64,000 bases of DNA from Aaosphaeria pasadenensis (lineage: Eukaryota; Ascomycota; Dothideomycetes; Pleosporales): contig JAKLMB010000023.1 in NCBI GenBank assembly GCA_022813625.1, positions 62,001 to 126,000 of the forward strand. The letters run 5' to 3'. A program made the translations under genes and the position numbers. This document shows positions 46,944-58,730 of this stretch, piece after piece. The stretch's first letter is position 1; every line of letters starts with the position of its first letter. Below the pieces are notes generated by a model. It saw nothing but the letters and a program-made list of their open reading frames with translations, made no database searches and was not told where the DNA came from.

Positions 46944-47872
46944 ATGGTGCTATCATTTATCCTCATCCAGAATCGCCAGTACGTTTTCTCCCCCCTTCCC
47001 GAAATGCCGCTGCTGTCAGCGCAAACTGGTCACATTCTCGAATTGCGAACCTCTTGGGCCTACGGACTCTCCGTATCGTTCGATGACTGACATCTTGGAT
47101 CTGCTAGGGGCAAGACCCGTTTGGCGAAATGGTATGCGCCGTACAGTGTAAGTTCGCACCAGAATGCAATCCCATCGCCGGAGTCACAAACTAACCTCGT
47201 AGATAGGATGAAGAGAAAGTGAAAATGAAGGGAGAGGTATGCAGCTTCATCAGACACCCCCCTGGCCCTCTATCCACCACCATCTCCTCATCGAGCCCTC
47301 GAACTCCCGGTCTACCGATATCGATACGTCTCCAACCCTCTATTCGTCCCCCTCCGCATCCCGATGCGCATATCCATCCCTCCCATTCCACACATCAGCA
47401 TGACCGCCCAGCTCCAGCGTCCCTCGGACATACCCAATTGATCAAACCCTCCCCCAAGTACTGACAATTCTGCCAACCCCATAGGTCCACCGCCTCATCG
47501 CGCCGCGCGATCAAAAGCACCAGTCCAACTTCGTCGAGTTCCGCAACATGTCCAAGATCGTGTACCGGCGATACGCGGGACTCTTCTTCTGCGCCTGCGT
47601 CGATACCAACGACAACGAGCTCGCGTACCTCGAGGCCATACATTTCTTCGTCGAGGTGCTGGATGCGTTCTTCGGGAACGTGTGTGAGCTGGACTTGGTG
47701 TTTAATTTTTATAAGGTATGTTTGATGGTGGTTGGGTTGGGACAGGGAATTGATACTAAGGGGGGAACAGGTGTATGCTATCTTGGATGAGGTGTTTTTG
47801 GCGGGGGAGATCGAGGAGACGAGTAAACAGGTTGTTTTGACGAGGCTGGCGCATCTGGATAAGCTGGAGTAG
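46944..47872 (+). CDS. aps2: AP-2 clathrin adaptor complex, sigma subunit
   Basis: The 145-aa small subunit of the AP-2 adaptor, which links clathrin to cargo at the plasma membrane in endocytosis. Five exons: 46944-46978, 47108-47147, 47207-47236, 47485-47715 and 47771-47872, with introns of 129, 59, 248 and 55 bp. The joins give a complete longin-fold protein: MVLSFILIQNRQGKTRLAKW, YAPYSDEEKVKMKGEVHRL, SNFVEFRNMSKIVYRRYAGL, FFCACVDTNDNELAYLEAIH, FFVEVLDAFFGNVCELDLVF, NFYKVYAILDEVFLAGEIEE, TSKQVVLTRLAHLDKLE. Length and motifs fit sigma-2 (142-145 aa) rather than the longer AP-1 or AP-3 sigma chains. Exon 3 encodes only ten residues. The next gene downstream on the same strand is a COPII coat protein. 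Confidence 0.96.
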
Positions 47873-48700
47873 GTTGGCCTCGAGCACTTGACAGACTGCA
47901 ATGGACTGCTCTGTGCGAATTCGATTGTTGGAGTCGGGCTTGACATCGACTACAACTCCTTCCGACGCATACCAGCGAAACCACCTGCTGGTGCTCCAAC
48001 AAGGTCAACGGATCTGCGGTTCCAGATCGTACACTGTACATCAGGAACGATTCGAGATGGCCGTGTCAAGCCTGGGGATGCCAATGGCTGGGGGATCAAG
48101 ATATGGAGTATCTCGTGCGAACGTCACTCCATCTCTCCCTGCCCACCTTGAGCAGTGGTTATATTAGAGACTTGGATGTAAATGTACCGGATCTCAATGG
48201 TATATTCTTCTATAGTGTCTTATCTAGAACGCAAATGTACGACAATCAAACCCAACTGCTTTCTCGTGAACAGCATTCGATTACGCAAATATTCTACATT
48301 CTACTATGCAATGATCTAGAGACGAACATCCTGGAAGTATTCAACGGCCCCTACGCCAAGTTGGGAGGAATGTTGATCCGGAGCACATGATCTCATTAGA
48401 TGTCTCACGGCGGGCGGTCTCGACTACATGGGCATTGGGGCACGGACCATGATTGTCCCCGAAAGCTCAACGTATACACAAAATATGTTCCCCAAATGCC
48501 ACATTGCCAAACCAAAACTCCAGAGGTGATCCTCTTACAACACAGCCAGATACCCTATCGCATTGGAATGGTGCAGCTCAATCCGACTCGGAGCTTTCGA
48601 AATCCTTAGGCAACCTGAGTGATCGCGCGACCAGCTACCTGTCTTCTTCCTACTCCACCACCACCGCCGCTGGCCGCGTAAAGACCCCCGCGCCGCAATC
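47873..48700. other. Intergenic between AP-2 sigma and the Sec24-family gene
   Basis: 3' region of aps2, then the promoter of the COPII gene with a CT-rich segment (about 48630-48680) before its ATG. No gene seen. Confidence 0.6.
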
Positions 48701-51700
48701 ATGTCCGAATTCGCCATGTATCACGCCCTCGGGGACGATCAGCAGAACCAAGCACCACGGAAGGATGGACACAATCCCTTCAGTCCTCCTATCGCACCAA
48801 GTCCCAGTGGCTACCAACAGACAGGCAGCCCAGCTTTCAGCGGGCAAGGCCCCAATCAGTACGGACCTGGTGCTACCTCACAACAGCCAGGCTACTTCCC
48901 GCCGCAGCAGGCCTCGCCGAACCAGCCTGGACAAGATGTCCATAATTTGAGCGCTCAGATGGGTGGCATGGGATTAGGTGGGGAGGCGCCAGTGACGCCG
49001 AGGCATAAGAAGAAGGACAGGCACGCGTATCATAACATTGAAGGCCCAGGAGGAAGCTCACAAGCGTTCAACGGAATACCACAGGGAGGTGCCACGCCCA
49101 CACAATTTCTGAACCAGAACAGTCCGCAGGTTGGAGGTCCACAATGGGGCAGTCCACAGATCACGCCAGCGATGAACCAGTTCCCAGCACAGGCGGGGAC
49201 GACCTTCTCTCCTGCCAACCCGGCAACACCAATGCAGCATGCCGCTCGAGCGGGGGGAGCACCTCTGGCAGGTTCACCAGCTTCATCACAGCAGGGCCGC
49301 GTCGATCCCGAGCAGATACCCAGCATACCCAGATCTCGAGATGCACCGGCCAAGTACTACCTCGAGCATGTGTATCCCACGATGGAGCATCACTTGCCGC
49401 CCCCGGCGCTGGTCCCCTTCGTTGCGTACGATCAGGGCAATTCGTCGCCGAAATTCGCGAGACTGACGTTGAATAACATCCCCGCATCGCAAGACGCGCT
49501 CGCACAGACGGCCCTTCCATTGGGGTTAGTGCTCCAACCTCTGGCTCCTCTGCAAGAGGGAGAGCAGGCCATCCCCGTGCTGGATTATGGCGACCAAGGA
49601 CCTCCCAGGTGTAGAAGGTGCCGTGCGTACATCAATCCCTTCATGGCCTTCCGTTCCGGTGGAAACAAGTTCGTTTGCAACATGTGTACGTTCCCCAACG
49701 ACGTCCCCGCGGAATATTTTGCGCCCACGGACCCGTCAGGCGCGAGGGTGGACAGGTTACAACGTCCGGAGTTGACGCTCGGTACGGTCGATTTCGTGGT
49801 CCCTAAGGAATACTGGTCCAAGGAACCTGTGGGGCTTCGCTGGTTATTCTTGATCGATGTTACTGCTGAGGCTGTCAACCGCGGATTTTTGGACGGCTTC
49901 TGTGCGGGCATCATTGATGCTCTCTATGGCGATGGGGAGACTGAAGGTGAGGAGGGTACTAAGTCTAAGATTCCACCAGGCGCAAAGGTTGGCATCGTCA
50001 CGTTCGACAAGGATATCCATTTCTACAACCTGAACCCGAACCTTGAGAAGGCGCAGATGCTGGTGATGCCAGATATTGAGGAGCCTTTCTTGCCACTGAG
50101 TGACGGATTGTTCGTCGATCCCCAGGAATCCAAGACTGTTATCACTTCCCTACTACAGCAGCTACCCACCATGTTCTCCGAGGTCAAGAATCCCGAGCCT
50201 GCCCTCCTCTCCACTTTGAACTCCGGCCTTGAGGCGTTGAAAGCTACTGGAGGCAAAATAGTGTGCTCGCTTTCTGCGCTCCCGACTTGGGGACCTGGAA
50301 GGCTGTTTTTGCGTGACGATGGCAATGTTCATAACACAGATGCTGAGAAGAAGCTTCTTACGACAGAGCACCAGGGCTACCGAAAGATCGCGCAACAGAT
50401 GGTTGAGAGCGGCATCGGTATCGACTTCTTCATGGCTGCACCAAGCGGCGGTTATCTGGACATTGCGACAATCGGTACGATTGTGCTCATGGTATTACAT
50501 GTACACCTAGAAGGTATGCTAACTGAAAGCAGGTCACGTTTCCGCACAAACTGGTGGCGAAGTGTTCTACTACCCCAACTTTCATTCTCCTCGGGACACA
50601 CTTAAGCTTTGCAAGGAGATCAAACACACAGTTACACGAGAAACAGGATACCAAGCATTGATGAAAGTTCGTTGCTCCAACGGCCTGCAAGTCTCGGCAT
50701 ACCACGGAAATTTCTACCACCATACTTTCGGTGCAGACCTAGAGTTCGGTGTTATTGATGCAGACAAGGCGATTGGTGTGATGTTCAGCTACGACGGCAA
50801 GCTAGACCCCAAGCTTGATGCTCATTTCCAGAGTGCTCTGCTCTACACGACAGCCAGCGGAGAGAGGCGAGTGAGGTGCAGTAACATTGTCGCTAGCGTT
50901 AGCGAGGGTGCTGCAGAAGCGATGAAGTTCGTTGATCAAGACGCTGTAGTGTCCATCATTGCGAAGGAGGCCGCTTCCAGGATGACTGAAAAGAATCTTA
51001 AGGAGATCCGAGGAGCTCTTTCCGAGAAGTCGGTTGACATCCTCGCCGGCTACCGCAAGAACTTCACAGGTAACAATCCACCTGGCCAGCTCGTCCTTCC
51101 CGAGAACCTCAAGGAATTCAGCATGTACATGCTCGGTTTGATCAAATCGCGAGCGATAAAGGGCGGGAAAGAACCTTCCGATCGACGAGCTCATGATATG
51201 AGAATGATCAAATCGATGGGCCCTCTGGAATTGTCGTTGTATCTCTATCCCCGCATCATCTCATTGCACAACCTCGACGAGACTGATGGATTCCCGAACG
51301 AGAATGGACACCTCAAGATGCCAGACACTGTGCGCGCTTCGTTCTCCAAGGTGGAAGAAGGCGGCGCATATCTCGTAGATAACGGCCAGGTCTGCCTACT
51401 CTGGCTGCACGCGCAGGTATCACCAAACCTACTCGAGGACCTGTTCGGCGAGGGTCACACGAGCTTGAAGGGACTCGACCCCTTCGCCTCGACATTGCCT
51501 GTCCTAGAAACGCATCTCAACGCTCAAGTGCGAAACATCCTACAGTACCTCGAGACCAGCCGAGGTTCCAAAGCACTCACACTACAGCTTGCGCGACAAG
51601 GTCTCGACGGAGCAGAGTACGAGTTCGCCCGACTCCTGTACGAGGACCGCAACAACGAGGCTCAGAGCTACGTAGACTGGCTCGTCCACGTGCACAGGCA

Positions 51701-51734
51701 CATCCAACTCGAGGTGAATAAACCTAGACGCTAG
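48701..51734 (+). CDS. sfb3: Sec24-family COPII coat protein, Sec24C/D (Lst1/Sfb3) class
   Basis: A 991-aa cargo-selecting subunit of the COPII coat that forms ER-exit vesicles with Sec23. Exons are 48701-50474 and 50533-51734; the 58-bp intron (GTACGA, GCTAAC branch, AAGCAG) restores IATIG-HVSAQTGGEV. Order: a Pro/Gln/Gly-rich disordered N terminus (about 1-200); the Sec23/Sec24 zinc finger at about 300-335 (CRRCRAYINPFMAF, NKFVCNMCTF); the trunk with LRWLFLIDVTAEAV and KVGIVTFDKDIHFYN; the beta-sandwich (YHGNFYHHTFGADLEFGVID); the all-helical part and the gelsolin fold (GAYLVDNGQVCLLWLHAQVS), ending SYVDWLVHVHRHIQLE. Trunk and helical motifs are closer to what I recall of animal Sec24C/D than of yeast Sec24p, so I place it in the Lst1/Sfb3 class, which handles some large or polytopic cargo; that subclass is less certain than the family. 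Confidence 0.93.
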
Positions 51735-53426
51735 AAACATCCTCCCCATAACAGAGCACTGATTGTGAAATTCTAGCTTGCCGGGCAACGCAAGAAGGAG
51801 CCCGATTCGGATGGCTTGTCGGCTTCGACGTTTGTGGGATTGCGGACACCGTACTGGGGATGAAGAGTTTTCCAAAAAAAACTCAATTCATTATTTCCCC
51901 CGCCGTCCCTTTGCAAAGAAATGAGAAACTGAACTTTTATCATGGCGTGACGAAACCTGTTATCAAGATATAAAATGGATGGGAACGAGGGAGGAGGAAG
52001 GGACGGTGATGACCTTTCTTAAACAGTGGCACTTTATAAAGATGGTTTTGCATCGATCGAATCGTAATTTGCATAGCGAAAAAATCCTACTTTATTTTAT
52101 TCATTTAAATCAATATATGGGTAACTAACCTTTCTCATTTCGAAATCCTACCCCATCCGGCCTTCCCACCCGTCTTTTCTAGGGGTCTTCCTATTCTTAT
52201 GATCCATTGCCCGCCTAGTGTAGCACCGTACCATACAATACCTCTCCCCCCCATGAGGTAGTCCACCAACCCGCCCATAACGCGACCCTGACGCAGACAC
52301 AATCCCCATCCCATCTCACCCCCAACATGATTGGATTGGGCCCGTTTGCCGCACCCCGCGCCAGATCCCCATCCCTTCTTTCGATCCCACACGCCCAAGT
52401 ATGAGTAAGACAACACACCACACCCTCACACCCATCTCGCACCAATCCCTGCGCGCTGCGCGTCAGAAAGAGGTAAGCAGAAAAGGGACCCCTACCGTGT
52501 GTAATTTCTAGAAAGAGTAGGTTTGGGGAAAAAGTGTCGATGGCGGCGGGTGGGTTTTGCCAGCCAACCAATGCTGTTTGTGGTTTGTGGGAGGGTTTGG
52601 GGGATGCTGATTGGTACGAGGTAGGCTGGTGGGTATGTTTTGCGGAGATTTACTTGTTGATATGGTGTATACATAAATTCATATTTGAAATTGCTTGTCT
52701 CTTGGAATTCTCGTAAAGTCGTTCAAAAGTGATGAAGCCTTGGCCGCCGTCTATTTGCTCTCCTTCCTGCAGGCTCTGACTTCGTGCAGAAGAGAAATGT
52801 CACTGCTCGCCATCATCACCACGAAGCACGATTCCAAAGTCTAAAGTACAATGTGATCATTCGGACTAGCTGTTCCTTAGACGCCCCCTATCATAGGCGG
52901 CGATTCGAAGTATGAAGTCCTAAACCGAACTCCACATCCATGATAAACCACCCTCATTGAATCCGCAAGAACCCAAAGTTCGATAATCCCCAATTTCAAT
53001 TCGTGTGTCCTGATTGATCCACCAAAGGTCCGATTCATTTCTCCGGATTCAAGAGTTGAGTTCAAAAGAAAAGGGGAAAAGAGAAATACAAAACAAAGCA
53101 AGACAAGACATAACCAGCAGTGAAACCCCGTTTTTCATCCATCGTAAGGTTTCATCAAGAAAGAGGGAATTGGAAGGACCGGACAGATTCTTGGGGAAGC
53201 TTGTGTGTTCCCTTTGATTCGACGTCGGATCGTTCCCTCATGTATTCAATTCGTATCCGTTGAAGACTGAAAAGACTCAGACAGTATGAAAATGCCCATT
53301 TAGGCGTATTTGGTATCGATGACGCTGCAATCTGATCATTATTGGTACGATAGGTCGACGACTCACGATTAGATCATGTACTTACTTCAACTTCAATGAT
53401 CTCAACGCATACACATGCCATATGGC
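51735..53426. other. Intergenic between convergent genes
   Basis: 3' region of the COPII gene and of the disordered 812-aa gene. No gene recognised; frames here are short and overlap. Confidence 0.6.
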
Positions 53427-55951
53427 CTACTCAAAGTGGACCCTCTTCTTAGTCTTCTCCTGGACGGGCTCGTCCACTGGAGATGTCGGCGGAGCCACGG
53501 TGCCAGAAGTATTGTACTTGTAGGCTCTGACCCTGGAAGAGTGTTGCAGCACAGGCTCTGGAGCTGCTGACAGAGCAGTGGTACCCATGTTAGATTCGGG
53601 CAGGCTGAACCGACGTTCAAACCATCTCTGGTTGGCTTGTGGATGGCGAGCTTCGTCTGCAGTGTTGTCGAGACTTGCACGGAGGATTTCGTAGGTGCGG
53701 CCGATTCCTGGATTGGCGGACAACCTGCGGCTGAGCACTTCGGTCCCTGGGCTCAATGGGTATCCCAAGACGGTAGCAGGTTTGGGGTTGGGATCGCCGA
53801 GGCATGTCAGAAACCGGCTCTGGCGTTCCGTATTCGTGAAGGTCGGGTCGAGGCGGCGGCTGTGGTGCTTGCTGCCGAGTAGGGCTGCGTCTCCGAAGGT
53901 CATGGAGTAGCGAGCCGGGGAATTGAAAGGTGTGGTCATCGACACGCTGCTCTCGCGGCTGTCCATCTTGCGGGAGTGGCGGAGCCTTTCCATCGCCTCG
54001 TCGGCGGCCTGCCGGGCGACTTCCTCGAGACGGGAATTGCACTTGTTGTGAAGATTGGTCTCTTTTTCGTCGGAGACGAGCGAGTCCTTCCTCTCGAGCG
54101 GCTTAGTTACGTCTTCCAGTCTCTGGGGCCAGCTGTGGGTTTCGTAGGGACTGGAGTGGGAAGTCTTGAAGACTTCGCGGGTCTCAGGGTGTTCAGCATC
54201 AGCGAGGGTGAATTGAGGAAGCACTGGTGCACTCGGGGATGGAACCAACGACGAAGATCCAGCGTAAAGAGCCGGGACAAGAGAACGTTCACGACTCTGA
54301 CGACGTCCACGGCGTCCACGGCGTGGACGTCTGACCGGAGACGAGCTTGGATGAACAATTAGAGATGAGGTCGAGGAGGATGACCTTACTTGGCGAGACT
54401 CGACATTGTCGTCACGGAGTCTACGGCCCAACCTCTCTTCATGATCAGGGGCCCTGCCACGCACGTTGCTCTCTTCATTGCGAAAGCTGCCACCAACGCG
54501 GCGGTCAGAGTTTCCAGGCAAAGAGAGACTCCTCTGCAGCCCCTCTGAAGACCTCTCATCGCCTCCTCGGCGGGAGTGAGACTTTGACCTGGACACACGT
54601 GCATGAGACTCGGCAGGAAAGTGCCCTCCACGCTCATTTTCCTCAGCAGGACCTTCCCGATGACGAGAGGCCGAGGCTCTGAAGTCAATGGCCTCCTCAC
54701 CTGCGTTAAGTTTAGTTTTCACCTTCCTGAAAAGACGCTTCGCGATGCCTCCACCGCGCGAGGGCCTCGCCCTTTGTTTGACTTACTCCTGACCAAGGAT
54801 GGCCTCACTTTCTCCTCTTGAGGCTGAACGGGGGGCTCAAAGTCCGTGGCAAAAGCCTCTTTCAACTCTTTGATGAAGGATGCGCGGTCCTGTTCGTATT
54901 TGTCCTGGTACGATTTCTGTCCAGCGGTTTGTTGTTGACCCTTCTCTTGAGGCAAGAGGGAGGTTACATGCTCCTTCGCAGAAGCCCCTCCCAAGGCATA
55001 TTTGGTAGTGAACCCGAGGTCATGGTCGGCACTATGCTTGGAAGAACTCGGTCCAGCTTCTTGTTGATTACCCTTGGCTGCCATCTTGCTGTTTTGGATG
55101 TTGGCCTCGCGTCGCATGACGAGCTGGAAGCTTCCATCTGAGTCCGAGTCCGAGTCGAAATCCGAGTCGCTATCAGAGATAGTGATATCGAGACCGTCAA
55201 GGTAGAGATTGACGCAGTGCTGCTTATACTTGGGACCACGCACACGAATGGGAATGGGATGTAAGGCAGAAGAGAAACCCGTGCGACGACCCTCCTCCTC
55301 ACGGGGTGCTTCGTCGGACATCATCTTTCCCTTACCTTTAGCTTTGGCAGCAGGAGCCGCACCATCGCGACCCAGCAGACCAACCAACCCGAGACGCTTC
55401 TCAACACTTTCCAAGTACTCCTTCCGAGCGCCCGGTCCCTTGGGACTGAATAGCTTCCACGGCTCGTCGTCGATTTCGACAACGAGACTGCTGATGCTCG
55501 GGCCAGAAGCCCCGATACCACGGCCGGTAATGTTGCGGTTGGCAGCCGCAGCATTATTGGCCCTCTCGTTCATCTTGAAGATCTCACGCAGGGAAATGGG
55601 CTCGTTGATCGGCATGCCCTCCTCGAACAGTGTACTTACGTATATGCTGTGGGCTGTGGCCCGCTTGCGTAATCTTTTGGATTTGGATCCTTGCGCGATG
55701 AACTGTCGCCGGATGAGCCGATAGTCTTGCTCCTCCGCAGACGAGATGCGGGAGTTGCTGTCGAGCAGCTCGTCTGGCAACACTGTTTGTTCGTAATCGA
55801 AAATGTACCCTCGCAGGCTGCTGCGAATGATATATGTTGGCCTTGCGAGCATGTAGTCGCACTGGGAGGGGATGAAGGCGAAGGCGAAGTGGTGGCTGTT
55901 GTCGTTGGTTGCAGCGCGTCCGAGTGGTTGGTTGGAGGGTTGGGAGAACAT
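53427..55951 (-). CDS. Unrecognised large, mostly disordered protein, 812 aa, two exons
   Basis: Exon 1 is 55951-54787 and exon 2 is 54700-53427. The 86-bp intron (donor GTAAGT after SLVR, acceptor ACGCAG, CTTAAC branch) joins two frames that would otherwise look like separate genes; the second has no ATG at its start. The N-terminal 150 residues appear folded (HFAFAFIPSQCDYMLARPTY, GYIFDYEQTVLPDELLDSNS, DYRLIRRQFIAQGSKSKRLR). Then come an Asp/Ser repeat (ISDSDSDFDSDSDSDGSFQ), Lys/Gln-rich helical segments (YQDKYEQDRASFIKELKEAF) and an Arg/Ser-rich half (RRPRRGRRGRRQSRERS). A conserved-looking end is KKRVHFE. I do not know this family. The basic SR-like tail suggests a nuclear or RNA-linked role, as inference only. 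Confidence 0.75.
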
Positions 55952-56353
55952 GGAAAAAATAGTGCGTCCACGGGATCCTAGGTGAAGGTGGGTGATAGAT
56001 GGGATGACCAGTGCTCGTAGAAGATGGGATGAATTCGCAAAGGTAGCGAAGGCGAAGGTGAAGGGGAGTGGTTTTGGTGGAATCTGAACCTGCTACCTTC
56101 TAATATGTGTTCGATATTGACAGGATGCACAGTAGGAACAGTGCACAATAACTCTTATAGACACACTTTATGAGGTAGAATCAGATCAATTGTCTCTGGA
56201 GCGGATGCTACCAGGGATGCCATCGCTGTTCAGTCAGATGTACAATGAGAATGGCAAACATGCATTGGGTAGAATCAAAAAGTTGCAAGTTTTTAGACCA
56301 ATGGGTGAGGAATTGAGAGGTAGAAGAAGATGGCAGCGGTGCCAGCCAATATT
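55952..56353. other. Intergenic: promoter of the 812-aa gene and 3' end of GatB gene
   Basis: A short spacer between two minus-strand genes. No separate gene seen. Confidence 0.6.
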
Positions 56354-58339
56354 TCATTCGGCAGACAGCTGGAGTAAGTCTCTCAACACAAGTTCTGCAG
56401 TCCCAGGCTCCACGGTACCCTCTGCCCCACGGCTCATCATCTGACCTACGAACCACTTAATCTTCTTGTGTTGGCCTTTCGCCACTATGTCATCCACTAC
56501 GTCGGGTTTCTCCTCGAGCAGTTGCCGGGCCATCTCTACGTACTCTTGGGGGGAAAGGGGTCGCAATATGAGGCCCTCATCTTCGATGATTTGCTGCACA
56601 GGGCGCGGCTCCCCGTCGAACTTCATGACCAGAAGCAGTTTCGCGGTCCGACCGGTGATCTGCTTGCGAATGAGGCATGCAATGATGGAAGCGAGCTCGG
56701 ACGATGGGACCCGAATTGCAGACCAAGTTTCGTCTTTGAAAAGAGCGCCCAGTTCCATTAATACCCTGCCCAATAGTTAGTATTAGGAAGGAATGAAGTC
56801 ATTTACTTGACAGAACTTACCAATTTCCAGCGACCTTCCCAATGCGTGCTGCCTTTGCTTCTTCCTCTGAAAGCATACCCTGAAGGTCTAGCACAAGGTC
56901 ATGGTAGTACTCGAGCCGATTGCCATCGTCCAGTGCAAGTAGGGTACTGGCATCTTTGGGCGTAAGGCCATATTGGTCGACATCCACGAGGACCTGCATA
57001 GCCTCATCCGATAACATGGGAAGCGTGGACCGGAGATGATCAACGACGTCCTACCCTGGTTAGCACTGCATACCAAAACTTTGAATATTTACCGTACCTT
57101 TCCTACGACGACAGGTGCAATATCAGGATCAGGCATGTACCGATAATCGATCTCGCCTTCCTTCCCTCTCAACCGCTTGGTGGTCTTGCTGCCCAATGTC
57201 CAACCTCGAGTCTCCCCCTCGACGACCCCACCTCCTTCGAGGAGGTCAATTTGGCGATCCCGTTCGGCTACGATTGCATCTTCTACCGCCTTCACACTTG
57301 CCAAGTTTTTGATTTCCGTCCTCTGCCCCAGGCCGGTAACACCGGAGTACGAGAGACTATCCTTCCCGGGCTGTACATTGCGTTCCCGGATAGACACATT
57401 TATATCGGCACGGAGGCCACCCATTTCCATTCCAGTGGTACACGCATTGACGGTCTTGAGGATGGTTTGTATCTTTCGTACGCATACCGCTGCCACGGTA
57501 GGGTTATGGATTTGAGGGAGGGTTATTATTTCGATGAGAGGATGCGATACACGATTGAAATCGAGGAGGTGCGTCGAAGGGGGCTGCTGGATGGTTTTGG
57601 CCGTATCCTGTTCCATCTGAACCTGCTTGATCCCGATCGTGATCGGTCCACCTTCTGGAGATACCCCGCCCGGGAAGTCGTGGGGAAAGAGGGTGATGTG
57701 CCCATCTTTTGCGAAAGGTTCTGGGGTATTCGGTCAGAAACAGGAATAGCTACACCGCGAAATATTCATACCGTAGAACTGGGTGATTTGATAGCCCGAC
57801 GGTTGGTCTTGGTAGAAATAGTGCTTTCGATCAAAGCTGCTTCTGGGCTGGATCTCGCAATTGAGTGCTATGGCTGCACGAATTGCAGGTATGAGTGTTT
57901 CCTTCTGGAAATGAGGCTGGCTTCCAGGAAAAGCCACATCGAATAGGGCGACATGTGTGTTTGGGGTGTCATTAATCGAAGTTGCTGCGCCTGAGAAGAG
58001 CTTGTGGGCAGTATTAAGCTCCGCATGGATCTCGACGCCAACGGTCAATTCCCATTTCTCTAGCCGTGGGTCGGATTTTTTCTTGGAGCCTTTTGAGGAG
58101 CCTGAGGCCGCACGATCTTCCCTTTTCTTCTTTCTAGCTGCATCTTTGAGCTGTTTCCGAAATGGGGTATCGTCTTGGGGCAAGGCTTGGCTATCGGTTT
58201 GTAGATTACGGAGAAGCGGCCGGCTTATGCTCGGAGGCGTGGCCAATGGAGGACTTCTAGCAGATCGAAGACATGCTGGACATACGTATGGCCGCTTCGC
58301 GAGGGTGGAGAGCACGCGACGAGTCGGTTGCTGAAGCAT
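56354..58339 (-). CDS. PET112: Mitochondrial glutamyl-tRNA(Gln) amidotransferase subunit B
   Basis: GatB works with GatA and a fungal GatF/GatC-type subunit to turn Glu-tRNA(Gln) into Gln-tRNA(Gln) in mitochondria. Four exons: 58339-57772, 57720-57098, 57050-56821 and 56765-56354, with introns of 51, 47 and 55 bp; the joins give 610 aa. A basic, Ser/Arg-rich leader (MLQQPTRRVLSTLAKRPYV) fits a mitochondrial targeting peptide. It is followed by a Lys-rich linker and the GatB core: WELTVGVEIHAELNTAHKLF, HYFYQDQPSGYQITQFYEPF, FNRVSHPLIEIITLPQI, GGLRADINVSIR, RTEIKNLASVKAVEDAI and IDYRYMPDPDIAPVVV. The C-terminal YqeY-like helical region ends in WFVGQMMSRGAEGTVEPG. Length is somewhat above bacterial GatB because of the leader and an insert (LLEGGGVVEGETRGWTLG). 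Confidence 0.95.
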
Positions 58340-58730
58340 GATGTGCGGATGTCGTGCATCGGAGGTGAAGACGAATCAACATCCAGAGTGTCCGTGCGTC
58401 GCGGAATTCATAGCAAGCGTCATGACCGTTGATAGTTACTCTGCCAGAAATATGAAATTCTAGGTGTTTGGAACCTACGCACTGAATCCAGTAGTCAATA
58501 TAGCAGTTGTTGTTAGTAATGGGAAACGAGTTTTTCTGTCCTTCTTACGCAACTCTGTTCGTGGAGTATGATATTCTATGTCGTACGTTCAAGTTGAGCG
58601 ATCACATTCAGAAGTAGAAAATTGTTAGAAGAACTTTAAAATTAAGATTGTCTGGTATACGCTGCTCCTGTGTGCACAAATAATCTCGACCGGTTTCAGT
58701 AAGCCTACTGGGAATATGAATGGTTCTAGG
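58340..58730. other. Intergenic spacer
   Basis: Promoter of the GatB gene and 3' region of the TPP-repeat gene. No gene seen. Confidence 0.6.

Noticed and set aside
54719..54722. Overlapping stop/start that would suggest two adjacent minus-strand genes
   Set aside because: The second frame begins with GTG, not ATG, and in-phase splice signals join both frames into one gene.
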